A stretch of 64,000 bases of DNA, taken from the NCBI RefSeq assembly GCF_036227485.1, contig NZ_CP109479.1, positions 7,378,001 through 7,442,000 of the forward strand, given 5' to 3'. Position 1 is the stretch's first letter, and every line of letters begins with the position of its first letter. Shown here piece after piece: positions 1 to 9,142 of the stretch. The notes beneath the pieces were generated by a model. It had not been told where the DNA came from and did not search any database. It saw only the letters and a list, made by a program, of their open reading frames with translations. The translations under genes and the position numbers were made by a program. The DNA is from Streptomyces sp. NBC_01451 (lineage in GTDB: Bacteria > Actinomycetota > Actinomycetes > Streptomycetales > Streptomycetaceae).

Positions 1-216
1 ATCCTCACCATCCCCGCGCTGAAGGTCACCCCGCCGATGATCAGCAGGCTCGGCGAGATCCTCAGCCACCACAAGGGTGAGAGCGAGGTCCGCATCCGGC
101 TCCAGGGACCGAGCAAGACCACCGTGCTGCGGCTCGACCGGCACCGGGTGAAGCCCGACCCGGCACTCTTCGGCGACCTGAAGGTGCTCCTCGGACCGTC
201 CTGCCTGGCCGGCTGA
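1..216 (+). CDS. dnaE: DNA polymerase III alpha subunit, C-terminal end (partial)
   Basis: The window opens inside a reading frame that ends at TGA 214-216. The 71 visible residues read like the extreme C-terminus of the replicative polymerase alpha subunit: the OB-fold segment with ITxxxxSRLGEIL-like helix followed by GESEVRIRLQG and a terminal LLGPSCLAG. The rest of the protein lies to the left of the window, so none of the catalytic aspartates can be seen. The assignment rests on this tail and on the remembered Streptomyces order dnaE then his operon. A strong hairpin follows the stop codon. Confidence 0.7.
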   Translation: MLTIPALKVTPPMISRLGEILSHHKGESEVRIRLQGPSKTTVLRLDRHRVKPDPALFGDLKVLLGPSCLAG

Positions 217-227
217 CCACCGACACG

Positions 228-265
228 AGTGAGGGGCGCACCCGGTTCCGGGTGCGCCCCTCACT
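228..265 (+). terminator. Hairpin terminator after dnaE
   Basis: An 18-bp perfect stem (228-245 with 248-265) surrounds a minimal TT loop 11 nt after the dnaE stop. It has no long U tract, which is usual for Streptomyces terminators. It may also stop the convergent small gene at 342-515. Confidence 0.75.
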
Positions 266-341
266 GTGCCCGGGCTTCAACAGCCCGCTGTTCGGTCGGC
301 TGCCTCAGCCGGTGACGGCCCGATGGTGGCTCGGCGGCGGG

Positions 342-515
342 TCAGTTGTGGCCGAAGCGCTTCTGCCGGCCCTTGCGCGCCATGTCGCCGGGGGTCACCT
401 GGGTGGCGCGCTGCTCGGCCTGCGACTCCATCGAGGAGGACTTCGCCTGCTCGGTACCGCGCTCGGCCTGCGACGCCTGTTCGTGCGGGCGGCTCTGCTT
501 CTTGTTCTTGGCCAT
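342..515 (-). CDS. Small basic hydrophilic protein, 57 aa
   Basis: The reading frame is open upstream, but the ATG at 515 is chosen because AGGAGG lies 9 nt before it on the minus strand. The product begins MAKNKKQSRPHEQ and ends RKGRQKRFGHN. It is rich in Lys, Arg, Gln, Glu and Ser, has no hydrophobic stretch, and is probably intrinsically disordered. I recognise it only as a small conserved Streptomyces-type protein of unknown function. It is transcribed toward the dnaE terminator, and a 260-nt spacer with no other ORF separates it from the divergent NYN gene. Confidence 0.7.
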   Translation of the reverse strand: MAKNKKQSRPHEQASQAERGTEQAKSSSMESQAEQRATQVTPGDMARKGRQKRFGHN

Positions 516-777
516 GATGATCTTCCTCCTGAGGGGGATCCGGGGGCCAGAGACCGGAATCAGATTCACATGACCCGACAAAGCGCGCATGTCGGAGAAT
601 TACCGTGCGTAATGCCGCGCTCAACGCCGTGCGTAATAGGGTCGAGACGTGCGGTGGGACCCCCGGCCGACTCGGGGAACGCCACGCCGAAGATCGAGTT
701 CGGGCCGTTAACCCCCGCGCGGTCGGGCAGACTCGAAGCAAGCCCGAAGCAAACCTCCCGGAAAGAGGGTGGATCGC

Positions 778-1998
778 GTGGACCGCTGCATCGTCCTGGT
801 GGACGCCGGGTATCTGCTGGGGGCCGCAGCGAGTCTTCTCGCCGGAGAGCCCTCGCGGTCCCGCATCACCGTCGACCACCCCGCCCTCATCCAGGGCCTG
901 CGCGAACGCGCCGAATCGGACACCGAACGCCCACTGCTGCGCATCTACTGGTTCGACGGCGCCCCCGACCGGGTGCCCCAGCCCGAGCACCGCAGACTCC
1001 GTGTGATGCCCCGGGTCACCGTCCGGCTCGGTGCCCTGACCCGCAGCGACGGACGGTGGGCCCAGAAGGGCGTCGACGCCGCCATGCACGCCGAGCTGAC
1101 CGAACTGGCCCGCAACCGCGCCTGCTCCGACATCGTCCTCGTCACCGGCGACGGCGATCTGCTGCCGGGCATGATGGCGGCCAAGGAGCACGGGGTCGCC
1201 GTGCACCTGTGGGCCGTGCAGGCGGCCGACGGCGACTACAACCAGTCCGAGGACCTGGTCGCCGAGGCCGACGAACGGCGCGTCCTCGACCGCGCGTGGA
1301 TCACCAAGGCCGTACGGGCCAAGGAACCCGGCGGGGTCTGCGCGCCGCAGCCCGTGCCCCGGCCCGAGATCGCCGCGATCCTGTCCGCGCCGCTGCCCGA
1401 GTCGGCGCACGCGCCGGCGGCCGAGCGGGACGGCGGCGAGCAGCAGGAGCACTCGGCGGCGCCCGCCGAGCAGAACGGCGAGCAGGAGCGCGTACCCACC
1501 GCCAAGGGCGTACCGACCCCCAAGGACCTGGCCGCACTGCGGGCCCCCGGCGCCCAGCCGGCCCAGCATCCCGCCAACGCGACCCTGCGCTGGTCCTCCG
1601 ACAAGGGCTGGGTCGACCGGCCGGGCGTGGCCGCCGAACCCCCCGAGATCGCCGCCATGCCGACGCTCGCCCAGCTCACCTCGGCCGAGCAGCGCTGGGC
1701 GGACCGCGAGGAGGACATCACCACGGTCGGCGGTGATCCGTACGAGGTCGGACAGGTGTTCTCCCGCCGCTGGATGGAGCGCCTCCCGGAACCCGCCCAG
1801 GTGCAGAAACTGTCCACGATGTACCCCCGCATCCCGCACCGCATCGACGGCGAGCTGCTGCGCTACGCCGCCCGCTTCGGCCTGCTCGCCCACAAGGACG
1901 ACCAGATCGACGAGCACGACCGGTATGCGATCAGGGCCGGTTTCTGGCGCGAGATCGACGTCCGTACGGCCGCGGAGCACGCGCCCGCGGGGGAGTGA
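778..1998 (+). CDS. NYN-domain (PIN-like) putative nuclease, 406 aa
   Basis: The N-terminal half is a NYN domain, a PIN-like metal-dependent ribonuclease fold: VLVDAGYLL with Asp9, and VTGDGDLLPGMM with Asp125 and Asp127. These are the acidic residues expected to bind metal. The middle (about 200-270) is an Ala/Pro/Glu-rich linker that looks disordered. The C-terminal 120 residues form a helical domain I cannot name. GTG at 778 is preferred to GTG at 769 because GAAAGAGG at 761-768 is about 9 nt from 778 but abuts 769. Function is inferred as RNA processing or decay; the substrate is unknown. Confidence 0.75.
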   Translation: MDRCIVLVDAGYLLGAAASLLAGEPSRSRITVDHPALIQGLRERAESDTERPLLRIYWFDGAPDRVPQPEHRRLRVMPRVTVRLGALTRSDGRWAQKGVDAAMHAELTELARNRACSDIVLVTGDGDLLPGMMAAKEHGVAVHLWAVQAADGDYNQSEDLVAEADERRVLDRAWITKAVRAKEPGGVCAPQPVPRPEIAAILSAPLPESAHAPAAERDGGEQQEHSAAPAEQNGEQERVPTAKGVPTPKDLAALRAPGAQPAQHPANATLRWSSDKGWVDRPGVAAEPPEIAAMPTLAQLTSAEQRWADREEDITTVGGDPYEVGQVFSRRWMERLPEPAQVQKLSTMYPRIPHRIDGELLRYAARFGLLAHKDDQIDEHDRYAIRAGFWREIDVRTAAEHAPAGE

Positions 1999-2072
1999 GC
2001 GGCCCCCTCGGGGAAAGGGCGGGGCGGGGGTTGGATTTCAGGCGGAGTCGGGCACCCCGTACTCTCGCCTTC

Positions 2073-3089
2073 GTGAGTACGCGCACGGCACACGCAGCCC
2101 GACACGGTGACGACGTCGTGTGCGCGGTGCGCGATCTCACCAAGACGTATCGGGCCGTACGCGGCCGACGCGGCGCCCCCGGCACCCCCGAGGTCCAGGC
2201 CACCGACGCCGTGGACCTGGACGTCCGGCGCGGCGAGATCTTCGGGCTGCTCGGGCCGAACGGCGCCGGCAAGTCCACCCTCGTCCGGCAGATCACCGGC
2301 CTGATGCGCCCCGACCGGGGCAGCGTCGAGATCCTGGGCCACGACGTCGTACGCCACCCGGAGCGGGCCGCGCGCATCCTCGCCTACCTCGGCCAGGAGT
2401 CCAGCGCCCTCGACGACCTGACCGTCTCGCTCGCCGTCGAGACCACCGCTCGACTGCGCGGCCTGGAGGTACGGCAGGCGCGCGCGGAACGGGACGCCGT
2501 CCTGGAGGAACTGGGCCTCACGGCGCTGGCCGCCCGGCCCATCCGCAAGCTGTCCGGCGGGCAACGGCGGCTCGCGTGCTTCGCCACCGCACTCGTCGGG
2601 GAACGCCCGCTGCTCGTCCTCGACGAGCCGACGACCGGGATGGATCCGGTGGCGCGGCGGGCGGTGTGGTCGGCGGTCGACCGGCGGCGCGCCGAGCGCG
2701 GTACGACGGTGCTGCTGGTGACGCACAACGTGATCGAGGCGGAGACGGTCCTCGACCGGGTGGCCGTTCTCGACCGGGGGCGGGTGATCGCGTGCGACAC
2801 CCCGGCCGGGCTGAAGGAGCAGGTCGCGGGCGAGGTCCGGGTCGATCTGGTCTGGCGGGAGGCGGCGCCCCTGCATGTCCCCGAGGTCGCCGCGCTGCGC
2901 GACCGGGCGGTCGAGTCGGGGCGCAGGTGGACGTTGCGGCTGGCTCCCGAGGAGGCCCGCGCGGCCGTCGCCACCGTCACCGGCGGGGCCGCCTTCACGG
3001 CGCTGGACGACTTCACGCTGGCCACGCCGAGCCTGGAGGACGTGTACCTGGCGCTCGGGGGGAATGCGCAGGGGCTGGTGAAGGCGTGA
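2073..3089 (+). CDS. ABC transporter ATP-binding protein (DrrA-like exporter), 338 aa
   Basis: This is a complete ABC ATPase: Walker A GPNGAGKST at 61-69, signature LSGGQ at 160-164, Walker B LLVLDEPT with Asp184-Glu185, and the H-loop in VTHN. The order and the about 90-residue C-terminal extension resemble DrrA-type exporters that pair with ABC-2 permeases. GTG 2073 is chosen over the longer frame because TACTCT at 2060-2065 lies 7 nt upstream, giving a leaderless promoter. It overlaps a micro-ORF that bridges to the permease gene. The exported substrate cannot be read from sequence. Confidence 0.88.
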   Translation: MSTRTAHAARHGDDVVCAVRDLTKTYRAVRGRRGAPGTPEVQATDAVDLDVRRGEIFGLLGPNGAGKSTLVRQITGLMRPDRGSVEILGHDVVRHPERAARILAYLGQESSALDDLTVSLAVETTARLRGLEVRQARAERDAVLEELGLTALAARPIRKLSGGQRRLACFATALVGERPLLVLDEPTTGMDPVARRAVWSAVDRRRAERGTTVLLVTHNVIEAETVLDRVAVLDRGRVIACDTPAGLKEQVAGEVRVDLVWREAAPLHVPEVAALRDRAVESGRRWTLRLAPEEARAAVATVTGGAAFTALDDFTLATPSLEDVYLALGGNAQGLVKA

Positions 3090-3223
3090 GCGGGATGACA
3101 GGTACGACAGGCAGGACTGGCGTGAGTGCGGGGGGCTTTGGATCCGTACGGGTAGGTGTGCGGGCGCTTGTGGGGGAGAGGGCGGCTGTCGTGACCGGGA
3201 CGAAGAGGAGCAGCTCGACGTGA
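3086..3223 (+). CDS. Candidate bridging micro-ORF, 45 aa
   Basis: A GTG at 3086 overlaps the ATPase stop by four bases, and the frame runs to TGA 3221-3223, which overlaps the permease GTG at 3220 by four bases. The product would be Gly/Val/Thr-rich without a membrane segment. The double 4-bp overlap is what a translationally coupled gene looks like. In such GC-rich DNA it could be chance, but it would explain how ribosomes cross the 130-nt gap to the permease. No family is recognised. Confidence 0.3.
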   Translation: MSGMTGTTGRTGVSAGGFGSVRVGVRALVGERAAVVTGTKRSSST

Positions 3224-4047
3224 GTGTCGTACCCGCCGAGGTGCTGCCGGGCAGCGCTCCGGCCATGGAGGAGTCGCCCGCGCGGCGCGCGACGGCCGAG
3301 CTCGGACCGCGTGCGCGGCTGTGGCCCGCGCTCGTCGCGGTGTACCGGGCGCAGTTGTCCCGGGCCCGGGTCGCGCGGATTCCGCTGCTGTTCGTGGCGA
3401 CCTTCCAGTCCGTCGGCATCATGATCCTGATGCGGGGTGTCGTGGAGGGGGGCGGCGAGGCACGGGCCGTGGTGGCCGGGGCTTCGGTGCTCGTCGTGGC
3501 CTTCGTCGCGCTGAATCTGCTCGCCCAGTACTTCGGGCAGCTCCGGGCCAGCGGTGGACTCGATCACTACGCCACGCTGCCGGTGCCGCCCGCGGCCGTG
3601 GTGCTGGGAGCGGCGGGCGCGTACGCCTCCTTCACCGTGCCGGGAACCGTAGTGACGGCGGTGTTCGGGTGCCTGCTGTACGGGCTGCCGCTGACGCACC
3701 TGTGGGTGCTCGCCCTGGTGATCCCGCTCGCGGGGGCCGCGCTCGCCGGGCTCGGCGCCGCGTTCGGGCTGCTCGCGCCGCGGCCGGAACTCGCCACGCT
3801 GCTCGGGCAGTTGGGCATGTCGGCGGCGCTGCTGCTCGGGGTGCTGCCGGCGGACCGGATGCCCGGGGTGGTGCGGTTCGCGCGGGACCTGCTGCCGTCC
3901 ACGTACGGGGTGGAGGCCTTCGCCCGGACCTTCGGGGCGGACCCTGACTGGGCCTTCGTCTTCGGTGACCTCGCCGTGTGCGCGGGGGTCGGGGTGGTTT
4001 CGCTGGCCGTCGCGACCTGGGCGTACCGTCGGGCGGCCGTCCGGTGA
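3220..4047 (+). CDS. ABC-2 type permease, 275 aa
   Basis: The protein has about six hydrophobic segments beginning near residue 50 (RIPLLFVATFQSVGIMILM), typical of ABC-2 exporter permeases. The last hydrophobic segment, VCAGVGVVSLAVATWAYRR, sits at the C-terminus. It is the obvious membrane partner of the ATPase at 2073-3089 and forms a two-gene export operon with it. GTG 3220 is the first in-frame start; a weak GAGGAG lies about 10 nt upstream, and a 4-bp overlap with the preceding micro-ORF may aid coupling. The cargo is unknown. Confidence 0.85.
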   Translation: MSVVPAEVLPGSAPAMEESPARRATAELGPRARLWPALVAVYRAQLSRARVARIPLLFVATFQSVGIMILMRGVVEGGGEARAVVAGASVLVVAFVALNLLAQYFGQLRASGGLDHYATLPVPPAAVVLGAAGAYASFTVPGTVVTAVFGCLLYGLPLTHLWVLALVIPLAGAALAGLGAAFGLLAPRPELATLLGQLGMSAALLLGVLPADRMPGVVRFARDLLPSTYGVEAFARTFGADPDWAFVFGDLAVCAGVGVVSLAVATWAYRRAAVR

Positions 4048-4081
4048 CGCGCCGCACAGACGGGCCTGGCACGATGTCGGT

Positions 4082-4810
4082 GTGACCGCACCGCTGACTC
4101 CTCCTCCGCCGCCGCACCAAGAGCCCTCGCGCGAACACGGCGAGGCCTCGCAGTCCCAGCAGCCCCTGCAGCAGCAGCCCTCGCTCCAGCAGGCCCCGGA
4201 CGGCCGGTCCCGGCAGTTCTGGCCGGACCCGTCCGGGGGAAGCGGGTTCGCGCCGGCGTACGGGCAGGACGGCCCGGGGATGAAGACCGAGCTGCGGGAG
4301 GCCGCCGTCGTCACGGTGGTCCTGGCGCTCGGCGGGGTGGCCCTCGGGCTGCTGTGGTGGTGGCTGGCGCCGAGTGTGCCGCTGGTCGGGGACGTGGTCG
4401 ACAACAGCTGGGTCGTGTACGTCAAGGACAGCGAGGGCGAACAGGCGATAGGTGTCGACGGAACGTTTACTCTGCTGGCGTTCGCCCTGGGCGCGCTGAG
4501 CGCGCTGGGGGCTTTCCTCGTGCGGCGGCGCGGGGGTGTGCCGCTGGTGGCCGCGCTGACGGTCGGGGGCCTGCTCGGGTCGGTGCTGGCCTGGCGGCTG
4601 GGCGTGTGGCTCGGGCCCGCCCAGGATGTGCTCGCGCACGCGAAGGACGCGGGCAAGGGGGTCACGTTCTCGGCGCCGTTGAAGTTGGGCGCGAAGGGGG
4701 CGTTGCTGGTGTGGTCCGTGGGCGCGCTGCTGGTGCATCTCGGGTTGACGGGGCTGTTCGGGCCCCGGGATCCGGAGCCGGTGGGCTACGAACAGGTGCC
4801 TCCGGCCTGA
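4082..4810 (+). CDS. DUF2567-family integral membrane protein, 242 aa
   Basis: The first about 65 residues are Pro/Gln-rich and probably cytoplasmic. Four hydrophobic segments follow, the first being AAVVTVVLALGGVALGLLWW. The conserved extracytoplasmic stretch between segments 1 and 2 carries DNSWVVYVKDSEGEQAIGVD. This pattern matches the actinobacterial DUF2567 family, whose function is unknown. GTG 4082 is selected because CACGAT at 4070-4075 lies 6 nt upstream, indicating a leaderless transcript; the frame upstream of it lacks family character. It is convergent with ybaK across a Streptomyces intergenic repeat. Confidence 0.75.
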   Translation: MTAPLTPPPPPHQEPSREHGEASQSQQPLQQQPSLQQAPDGRSRQFWPDPSGGSGFAPAYGQDGPGMKTELREAAVVTVVLALGGVALGLLWWWLAPSVPLVGDVVDNSWVVYVKDSEGEQAIGVDGTFTLLAFALGALSALGAFLVRRRGGVPLVAALTVGGLLGSVLAWRLGVWLGPAQDVLAHAKDAGKGVTFSAPLKLGAKGALLVWSVGALLVHLGLTGLFGPRDPEPVGYEQVPPA

Positions 4811-4828
4811 CGTGTGGTTTCTCGCCCC

Positions 4829-4955
4829 CGCCGCCCTGACCCGTCCCTCCCCCAGAGGGGGGACCCCCACTGGGGGCTGCGCCCCCAGACCCCCGCTGTC
4901 GGCCCTGAACGGGCCTCGTCCTCAAGCGCCGGACGGGCTGAAATGCCGGCGGGGA
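4829..4955 (+). repeat. Streptomyces intergenic repeat element (family B)
   Basis: This GC-rich element lies between convergent genes. It contains a small hairpin (4871-4877 with 4881-4887, loop TGC) followed by CCCCCGCT and a tail CTCAAGCGCCGGACGGGCTG. A second copy with the same order of parts lies at 31917-31997. I recall very similar sequences scattered between genes throughout Streptomyces genomes. It probably acts as a bidirectional terminator here. Confidence 0.65.
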
Positions 4956-4962
4956 TCGCGTA

Positions 4963-5460
4963 TCAAGCGCGGGCGATGCGGGCGCTTACCGCCTCCGTGA
5001 GGCTGGTGAGGTCCGCGGGGGACAGCTCGACCTCCAGGCCCCGGCGGCCCGCCGAGACGCAGATCGTGGGGTGGGCGTCCGCCGAGTTGTCCAGGACCGT
5101 CCGGAGCTTCTTGCGCTGGCCAAGGGGGGAGATACCGCCCCTGACGTAGCCCGTCGTGCGTTCCGCGAGCGTCGGGTCCGCCATCGACGCCCGTTTGCCG
5201 GACACCGCCGTCGCCAGCGCCTTCAGGTCGAGCCGGCCCGCCACCGGGACCACCGCGACCGTCAGGATCCCGTCCACGTCCGCCACCAGGGTCTTGAAGA
5301 CGCGCTCCGGCGACACCCCCATCGCCTCGGCGGCCTCCTCGCCGTACGAGGGGTGCGCGGGGTCGTGCTCGTACGCGTGCACCGTGTACGTGACGCCCGC
5401 CGCCGTCAGCGCCACCGTCGCCGGAGTTCCGCCCGGCTGTTGCTGCTTCTTCTTCGCCAT
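4963..5460 (-). CDS. ybaK: Cys-tRNA(Pro) deacylase YbaK
   Basis: The 165-residue protein matches YbaK/EbsC, which hydrolyses Cys-tRNA(Pro) made by prolyl-tRNA synthetase and related misacylated tRNAs. Family features are visible: the N-terminal YTVHAYEHDP segment, GEEAAEAMGVSPERVFKTLVA with the conserved Lys, the central DLKALATAVSGKRASMADP region, and GYVRGGISPLGQRKKL near the C-terminus. Length is normal for the family. The N-terminal MAKKKQQQPGG is a short basic extension. It is last in a leftward run with the LON-domain gene 18 nt upstream. Confidence 0.88.
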   Translation of the reverse strand: MAKKKQQQPGGTPATVALTAAGVTYTVHAYEHDPAHPSYGEEAAEAMGVSPERVFKTLVADVDGILTVAVVPVAGRLDLKALATAVSGKRASMADPTLAERTTGYVRGGISPLGQRKKLRTVLDNSADAHPTICVSAGRRGLEVELSPADLTSLTEAVSARIARA

Positions 5461-5478
5461 CCCGGGTCCTGCTCCCCC

Positions 5479-6219
5479 TCAGTTGAGACTTGTCGGGCCG
5501 CGCGTCAGTTCCGACGCCGGCAGGGACGGGAGACCGCGGATGATCGCCGTCTCGGTGCGCAGGAGCCTCAGTTCCTCGCGGAGGCGGGACGACGTGTCCG
5601 GGGCCTGGAGCAGGCGCTGCTTCGACGGGGTGTCCAGCATCATCGCCGCCGCCACCAGATACGACACCACCGACGGTTCGTCGGGGAGGTCGGCGCCCGT
5701 CGACAGGGAGCGTTCCCGCGCGCCCGCCAGGCGTTTCTGGTACTGGTGGAAGGCCCTCAGGACGCCTTCCGCCAGCGCGCCCGCCCCGTCGCCGGCGGAT
5801 TCCTCCAGCTCCTCCAGCTCAGCCGTCAGGAACGGACCGGACGCCTCCACGGACACCAGCCGTACCCGGGTCGTACCGGTGGCCAGTACCTCGTACGTGC
5901 CGTCCGCGCGTTCCCTGATCGTCGCCGCGTCCGCCACGCACCCCACGGAGTGGAACGCCTTGACCGGGTCGTCGCCGAAGCCCGCGGTGGGCCCGCGTTC
6001 GGGCACCGCCGTCTGGTCGGGCAGGCCCTGTGCGCTGGGCGCCACCTCGTGGCCGTCGCGGATCGTCACGACGGCGAACCGGCGTGGTTCGTCCTCGGGG
6101 GTCTTCAGAAGTTCGCGCATCATGGCGCGATATCGCTCCTCGAAGATGTTCAGCGGGAGGACGAGTCCCGGGAACAGCACCGAGTTCAGCGGAAAGAGCG
6201 GCAGCCGGACGATGGTCAC
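5479..6219 (-). CDS. LON substrate-binding-domain protein, 246 aa
   Basis: The sequence is a stand-alone LON N-terminal substrate-binding domain without the AAA or protease parts: RLPLFPLNSVLFPGLVLPLNIFE at residues 4-26 is the hallmark start, with EERYRAMM and a later VGCVADAATI segment. Such proteins are widespread in actinobacteria, and their role is unclear (substrate recruitment has been proposed). The start is GTG 6219 with a weak Shine-Dalgarno; the stop of the upstream gene is only 11 nt away, so translation is probably coupled. It continues toward ybaK. Confidence 0.85.
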   Translation of the reverse strand: MTIVRLPLFPLNSVLFPGLVLPLNIFEERYRAMMRELLKTPEDEPRRFAVVTIRDGHEVAPSAQGLPDQTAVPERGPTAGFGDDPVKAFHSVGCVADAATIRERADGTYEVLATGTTRVRLVSVEASGPFLTAELEELEESAGDGAGALAEGVLRAFHQYQKRLAGARERSLSTGADLPDEPSVVSYLVAAAMMLDTPSKQRLLQAPDTSSRLREELRLLRTETAIIRGLPSLPASELTRGPTSLN

Positions 6220-6230
6220 GTCGGGAGAGC

Positions 6231-7307
6231 CTAATGGTCGCCGGAGTGTGCGCGTCCGCCCTGCTCACTCAGTGGATGACCGGCGCAGGCCGCGCAGCGG
6301 GCGGCGGGCGCGTTCCGGCGGACCTCCTCGCGTGCTTCGAGGAACCTGCCGAGGGGGTCGTCCGAGAACCGGTCCCAGGGGAAGGAGGCGGCGTACGGGC
6401 CGGTCAGGCGCAGCTGGAGGAGGGCGTCCTGCCAGCGGTCGAGCCCCACCAGGACGTACGTCAGCAGGTTGCGCAGCTCGGCCGGCCAGGGGTCCGCCGC
6501 CGGGTGCGTCGCCGACAGCGCGACCCCGGCGTCCGCCGCCGCGTCCAGACGGGCCCGGCCCACCACCGTGCTGCCGTCGCTCTCGGTCAGACAGGCGAAG
6601 GCGGCATGCAGGGGCAGCGCCTGGACGAGCGAGCCGGGCAGGGCGTCCTGCGCGGCCCGCTCGGCGAAGTCGAAGCACTCACGGTGCGAGCCGCGTCCGC
6701 CCGGGGACCGGAACGGGCTCGTGGACAGGTACTGGAGCGCCGCCACATGGCAGCCGTAGTGGTGCGGTGAGCGGCGTACGGCCTCGCCCCACAGCCGCTC
6801 GAACTCGCGGTGGTCCGTGTCGCTGCCCCGGGCCCGGTCCAGGGCGATGCGCCAGGGCACCGGGTCGCGCGGGTCGCCCGCGGCGGCGGCCTCGACCAGC
6901 GGGCCGGTCTGCTGGAGGAGCTCCGCGCGGGCCGGGGAGGCCCAGGCGCGGGTCACCGCCAGTTCGGCGCCGACGAGCAGCGCGTCCGGGTCGTGCGGGG
7001 CGTCGGCGCGCCAGGACGTGAACCACTCGGCGCGGGAGTGCGCGAACGCGGCCAGCCGGATCACGTACCGGTCGCGGTTCTCCCACTCGGCCCTGGCGCG
7101 GGTGGCGGCCAGCAGTTCGGCCGCCGGTCCGTACTCGCCCCGGCCCGCCGCGACGAGCACGGGACCGAGGCGGGCGTCGGGCGCGTCGAGCAGTACCTCG
7201 TCGTCGGCTGGCAGTCCGGCGGCGGCGAGGCGTGGAGACGGCGGAGTGTTCCGTTCCGCCCTGGTGGCACGGAGGAACGCACGCAGCGAAGCCATGGTGT
7301 CGACCAT
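6231..7307 (-). CDS. Conserved hypothetical protein, about 358 aa
   Basis: I do not recognise a named family. The protein is Ala/Leu/Arg-rich and helical, with repeated patterns of helix pairs (RDRYVIRLAAFAHSRAEWF, PVPWRIALDRAR, FERLWGEAVRRSPHHYGCH) that suggest a TPR-like solenoid. A Cys pair (RCAACAGH) lies near the C-terminus. The ATG at 7307 is a compromise: the frame is open to a TTG at 7340, and neither start has a convincing Shine-Dalgarno. It is first in a leftward group ending with ybaK and is tightly spaced to the LON-domain gene. Confidence 0.6.
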   Translation of the reverse strand: MVDTMASLRAFLRATRAERNTPPSPRLAAAGLPADDEVLLDAPDARLGPVLVAAGRGEYGPAAELLAATRARAEWENRDRYVIRLAAFAHSRAEWFTSWRADAPHDPDALLVGAELAVTRAWASPARAELLQQTGPLVEAAAAGDPRDPVPWRIALDRARGSDTDHREFERLWGEAVRRSPHHYGCHVAALQYLSTSPFRSPGGRGSHRECFDFAERAAQDALPGSLVQALPLHAAFACLTESDGSTVVGRARLDAAADAGVALSATHPAADPWPAELRNLLTYVLVGLDRWQDALLQLRLTGPYAASFPWDRFSDDPLGRFLEAREEVRRNAPAARCAACAGHPLSEQGGRAHSGDH

Positions 7308-7405
7308 TGAAAGGCGCAGGTCGGGGTCGCGCCAGAGCAAACGCGCACCCTGTTTTTAGTTGTACGGTCCGACGTGAGGGGATGGTGAAGAAAAATGAGC
7401 CTCGC

Positions 7406-9004
7406 TCAGTTTCTGCGCAGCAGCCGGGTCGCTCCCGCCGCCACCGTCGTCGCCAGGACCCAGCCCAGCATGATGATCGCCGCGGCCAGCCACTGCCAGC
7501 CGCCGCGCAGCTGCCAGAAGCCGACCTGGCCCAGGTCGATCACCGGGAGCAGCAGGTCGAGGGCGAAGAGGGAGGGGTTCCACGGCGGGTGCTCCCCGCT
7601 CTTGAGCGGCGGATGGCTCGCGTGCGCGAACGCCACCGACGTCGCCGCCCAGAGCACCGCCATCCATACGGCCGCCCGGCCGGGCCGGTACCCGTAGGCG
7701 ACCGTCCAGTCCTGCACGTACCCCCACAGTTTCGCCGCCGGCGGCAGGGTCTCGCGGCGCCGGCGCTGCTTGGCGAGCAGCACCTCGCGCGCGTCCTCGT
7801 CCTCGCCGCCGTTGCGCAGGACGGTGGCCAGCCGCTCGTACGGCTCCGGGCTGTACTCGGCGGTCGCCGCCGCCACCCACGCCAGCCGCTCCGCCGGCGG
7901 GAACGGCCCCTGCGGTACGAGGTTCTCGTACGCGAAGCCGCCCATGTGCAGGTTGCCCGGTCCCGGCCAGCTGTCCGCCCGGTCCACGAGGTTGACGACC
8001 TTGGCGCCCGACAGCACCACCTTGCCGCGCTCCGGCCGTTCCCCGAGGAAGCGCAGCTCGGGCGTCTGGATCCGGAGCAGCGACAGCTGCTGGTCGTCGG
8101 TGAAGACGAGGCGGGCGCGTTCGAGGTCGACGGCGTCGCCGAACCGGCCGTCGTCGAGCCGGATGCCGCCCTCGCACTCGAAGCGCTGGACGCGTGTCCC
8201 GCGCGCGGGGGTCGTGCCGCTGGTCAGGATGGGGTTCCAGACGCCCGCCGGGGTCAGATACAGGGTGCGGCCCACGGTCAGCTGGGGGGCGTTGAGCGCG
8301 AGCCTCCCGTACGGGTTGGCGAGCCGGCTGCCGCGCAGGCTCAGCGAGACGCCGATCGTCGCCCCGCGCAGGCTCAGCTCGCCGTGCGACTCCAGCATCT
8401 CGGCCTGGAGGTCCTGGCCGACGCTCATGCCGTCCCCGACGATCGAGCGCCCGCGCCGGTCCCGGTAGACGACGGCCTGGTTGAGCAGCAGATCCGTACC
8501 GATCTGCGCGTCGGTGAGCCGGGCGCCGTTGTGGAAGCGGCAGCGGGGGAGATGCAGATCGCCCTCGGTGTGCACCCGGGCCGCCTCCAGCCGGGGCACC
8601 GAACAGTTCACCAGCCGTACGGTCGTGAAGTGGGCCTCCGGCAGGAGGATCTCCTTCTCGAACCGGCAGCTCTTCAGCTCCACGTACGGCACGATCGTGC
8701 CGCCCGCCAGATCCAGCGTGCCGTTGATCTGCACGCCGGTGAGCTTGAGGGACGCCACGCGCCCGGCGAGCGCCGGCGGGCCGTCCAGGAGCAGCCAGCA
8801 CACGATCCGGGCCCGTACGGTGCGTTCGGCGCCCCACGGATGGCCGCCGTGCGGGTCGTCGACGATTGTGTCGCCGCTGCTCAGGTCGTACACGCTGCCG
8901 TTGCGGAAGGCGAGCCACATGCCGAGCTCGGCGGCGCTCAGATCGTCCGGTGGTTCCCCCGTGTTCGCCGAGCCCCCCGCGCGGATGCCGGCACCCTCTG
9001 TCAC
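7406..9004 (-). CDS. Membrane-anchored beta-helix-like protein, 532 aa
   Basis: Residues about 60-350 consist of short beta-strand repeats ([53 protein letters not shown]) that resemble a right-handed beta-helix or degenerate pentapeptide-repeat fold. After a linker, the C-terminus has a hydrophobic segment ([19 protein letters not shown]), a re-entrant-like hydrophobic stretch and a final segment ([20 protein letters not shown]), like a two-helix ion-channel-type module. Homologues are often labelled membrane-associated oxidoreductase, but no nucleotide- or metal-binding motif is visible. GTG 9004 starts the gene, divergent from hisD. Confidence 0.65.
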   Translation of the reverse strand: MTEGAGIRAGGSANTGEPPDDLSAAELGMWLAFRNGSVYDLSSGDTIVDDPHGGHPWGAERTVRARIVCWLLLDGPPALAGRVASLKLTGVQINGTLDLAGGTIVPYVELKSCRFEKEILLPEAHFTTVRLVNCSVPRLEAARVHTEGDLHLPRCRFHNGARLTDAQIGTDLLLNQAVVYRDRRGRSIVGDGMSVGQDLQAEMLESHGELSLRGATIGVSLSLRGSRLANPYGRLALNAPQLTVGRTLYLTPAGVWNPILTSGTTPARGTRVQRFECEGGIRLDDGRFGDAVDLERARLVFTDDQQLSLLRIQTPELRFLGERPERGKVVLSGAKVVNLVDRADSWPGPGNLHMGGFAYENLVPQGPFPPAERLAWVAAATAEYSPEPYERLATVLRNGGEDEDAREVLLAKQRRRRETLPPAAKLWGYVQDWTVAYGYRPGRAAVWMAVLWAATSVAFAHASHPPLKSGEHPPWNPSLFALDLLLPVIDLGQVGFWQLRGGWQWLAAAIIMLGWVLATTVAAGATRLLRRN

Positions 9005-9142
9005 GACCTTCTCCCACTCCTCCCCGTGTCACCAGGTGTTACTGACGGGTTTCGTACAACCGTTCTGCCCGCTCGGTAACCCTCTGAACTCAGGACGGGA
9101 GGGTGATCTTCCAAGTTCCCGTGCGGTGGTCCGCAACGCTCT

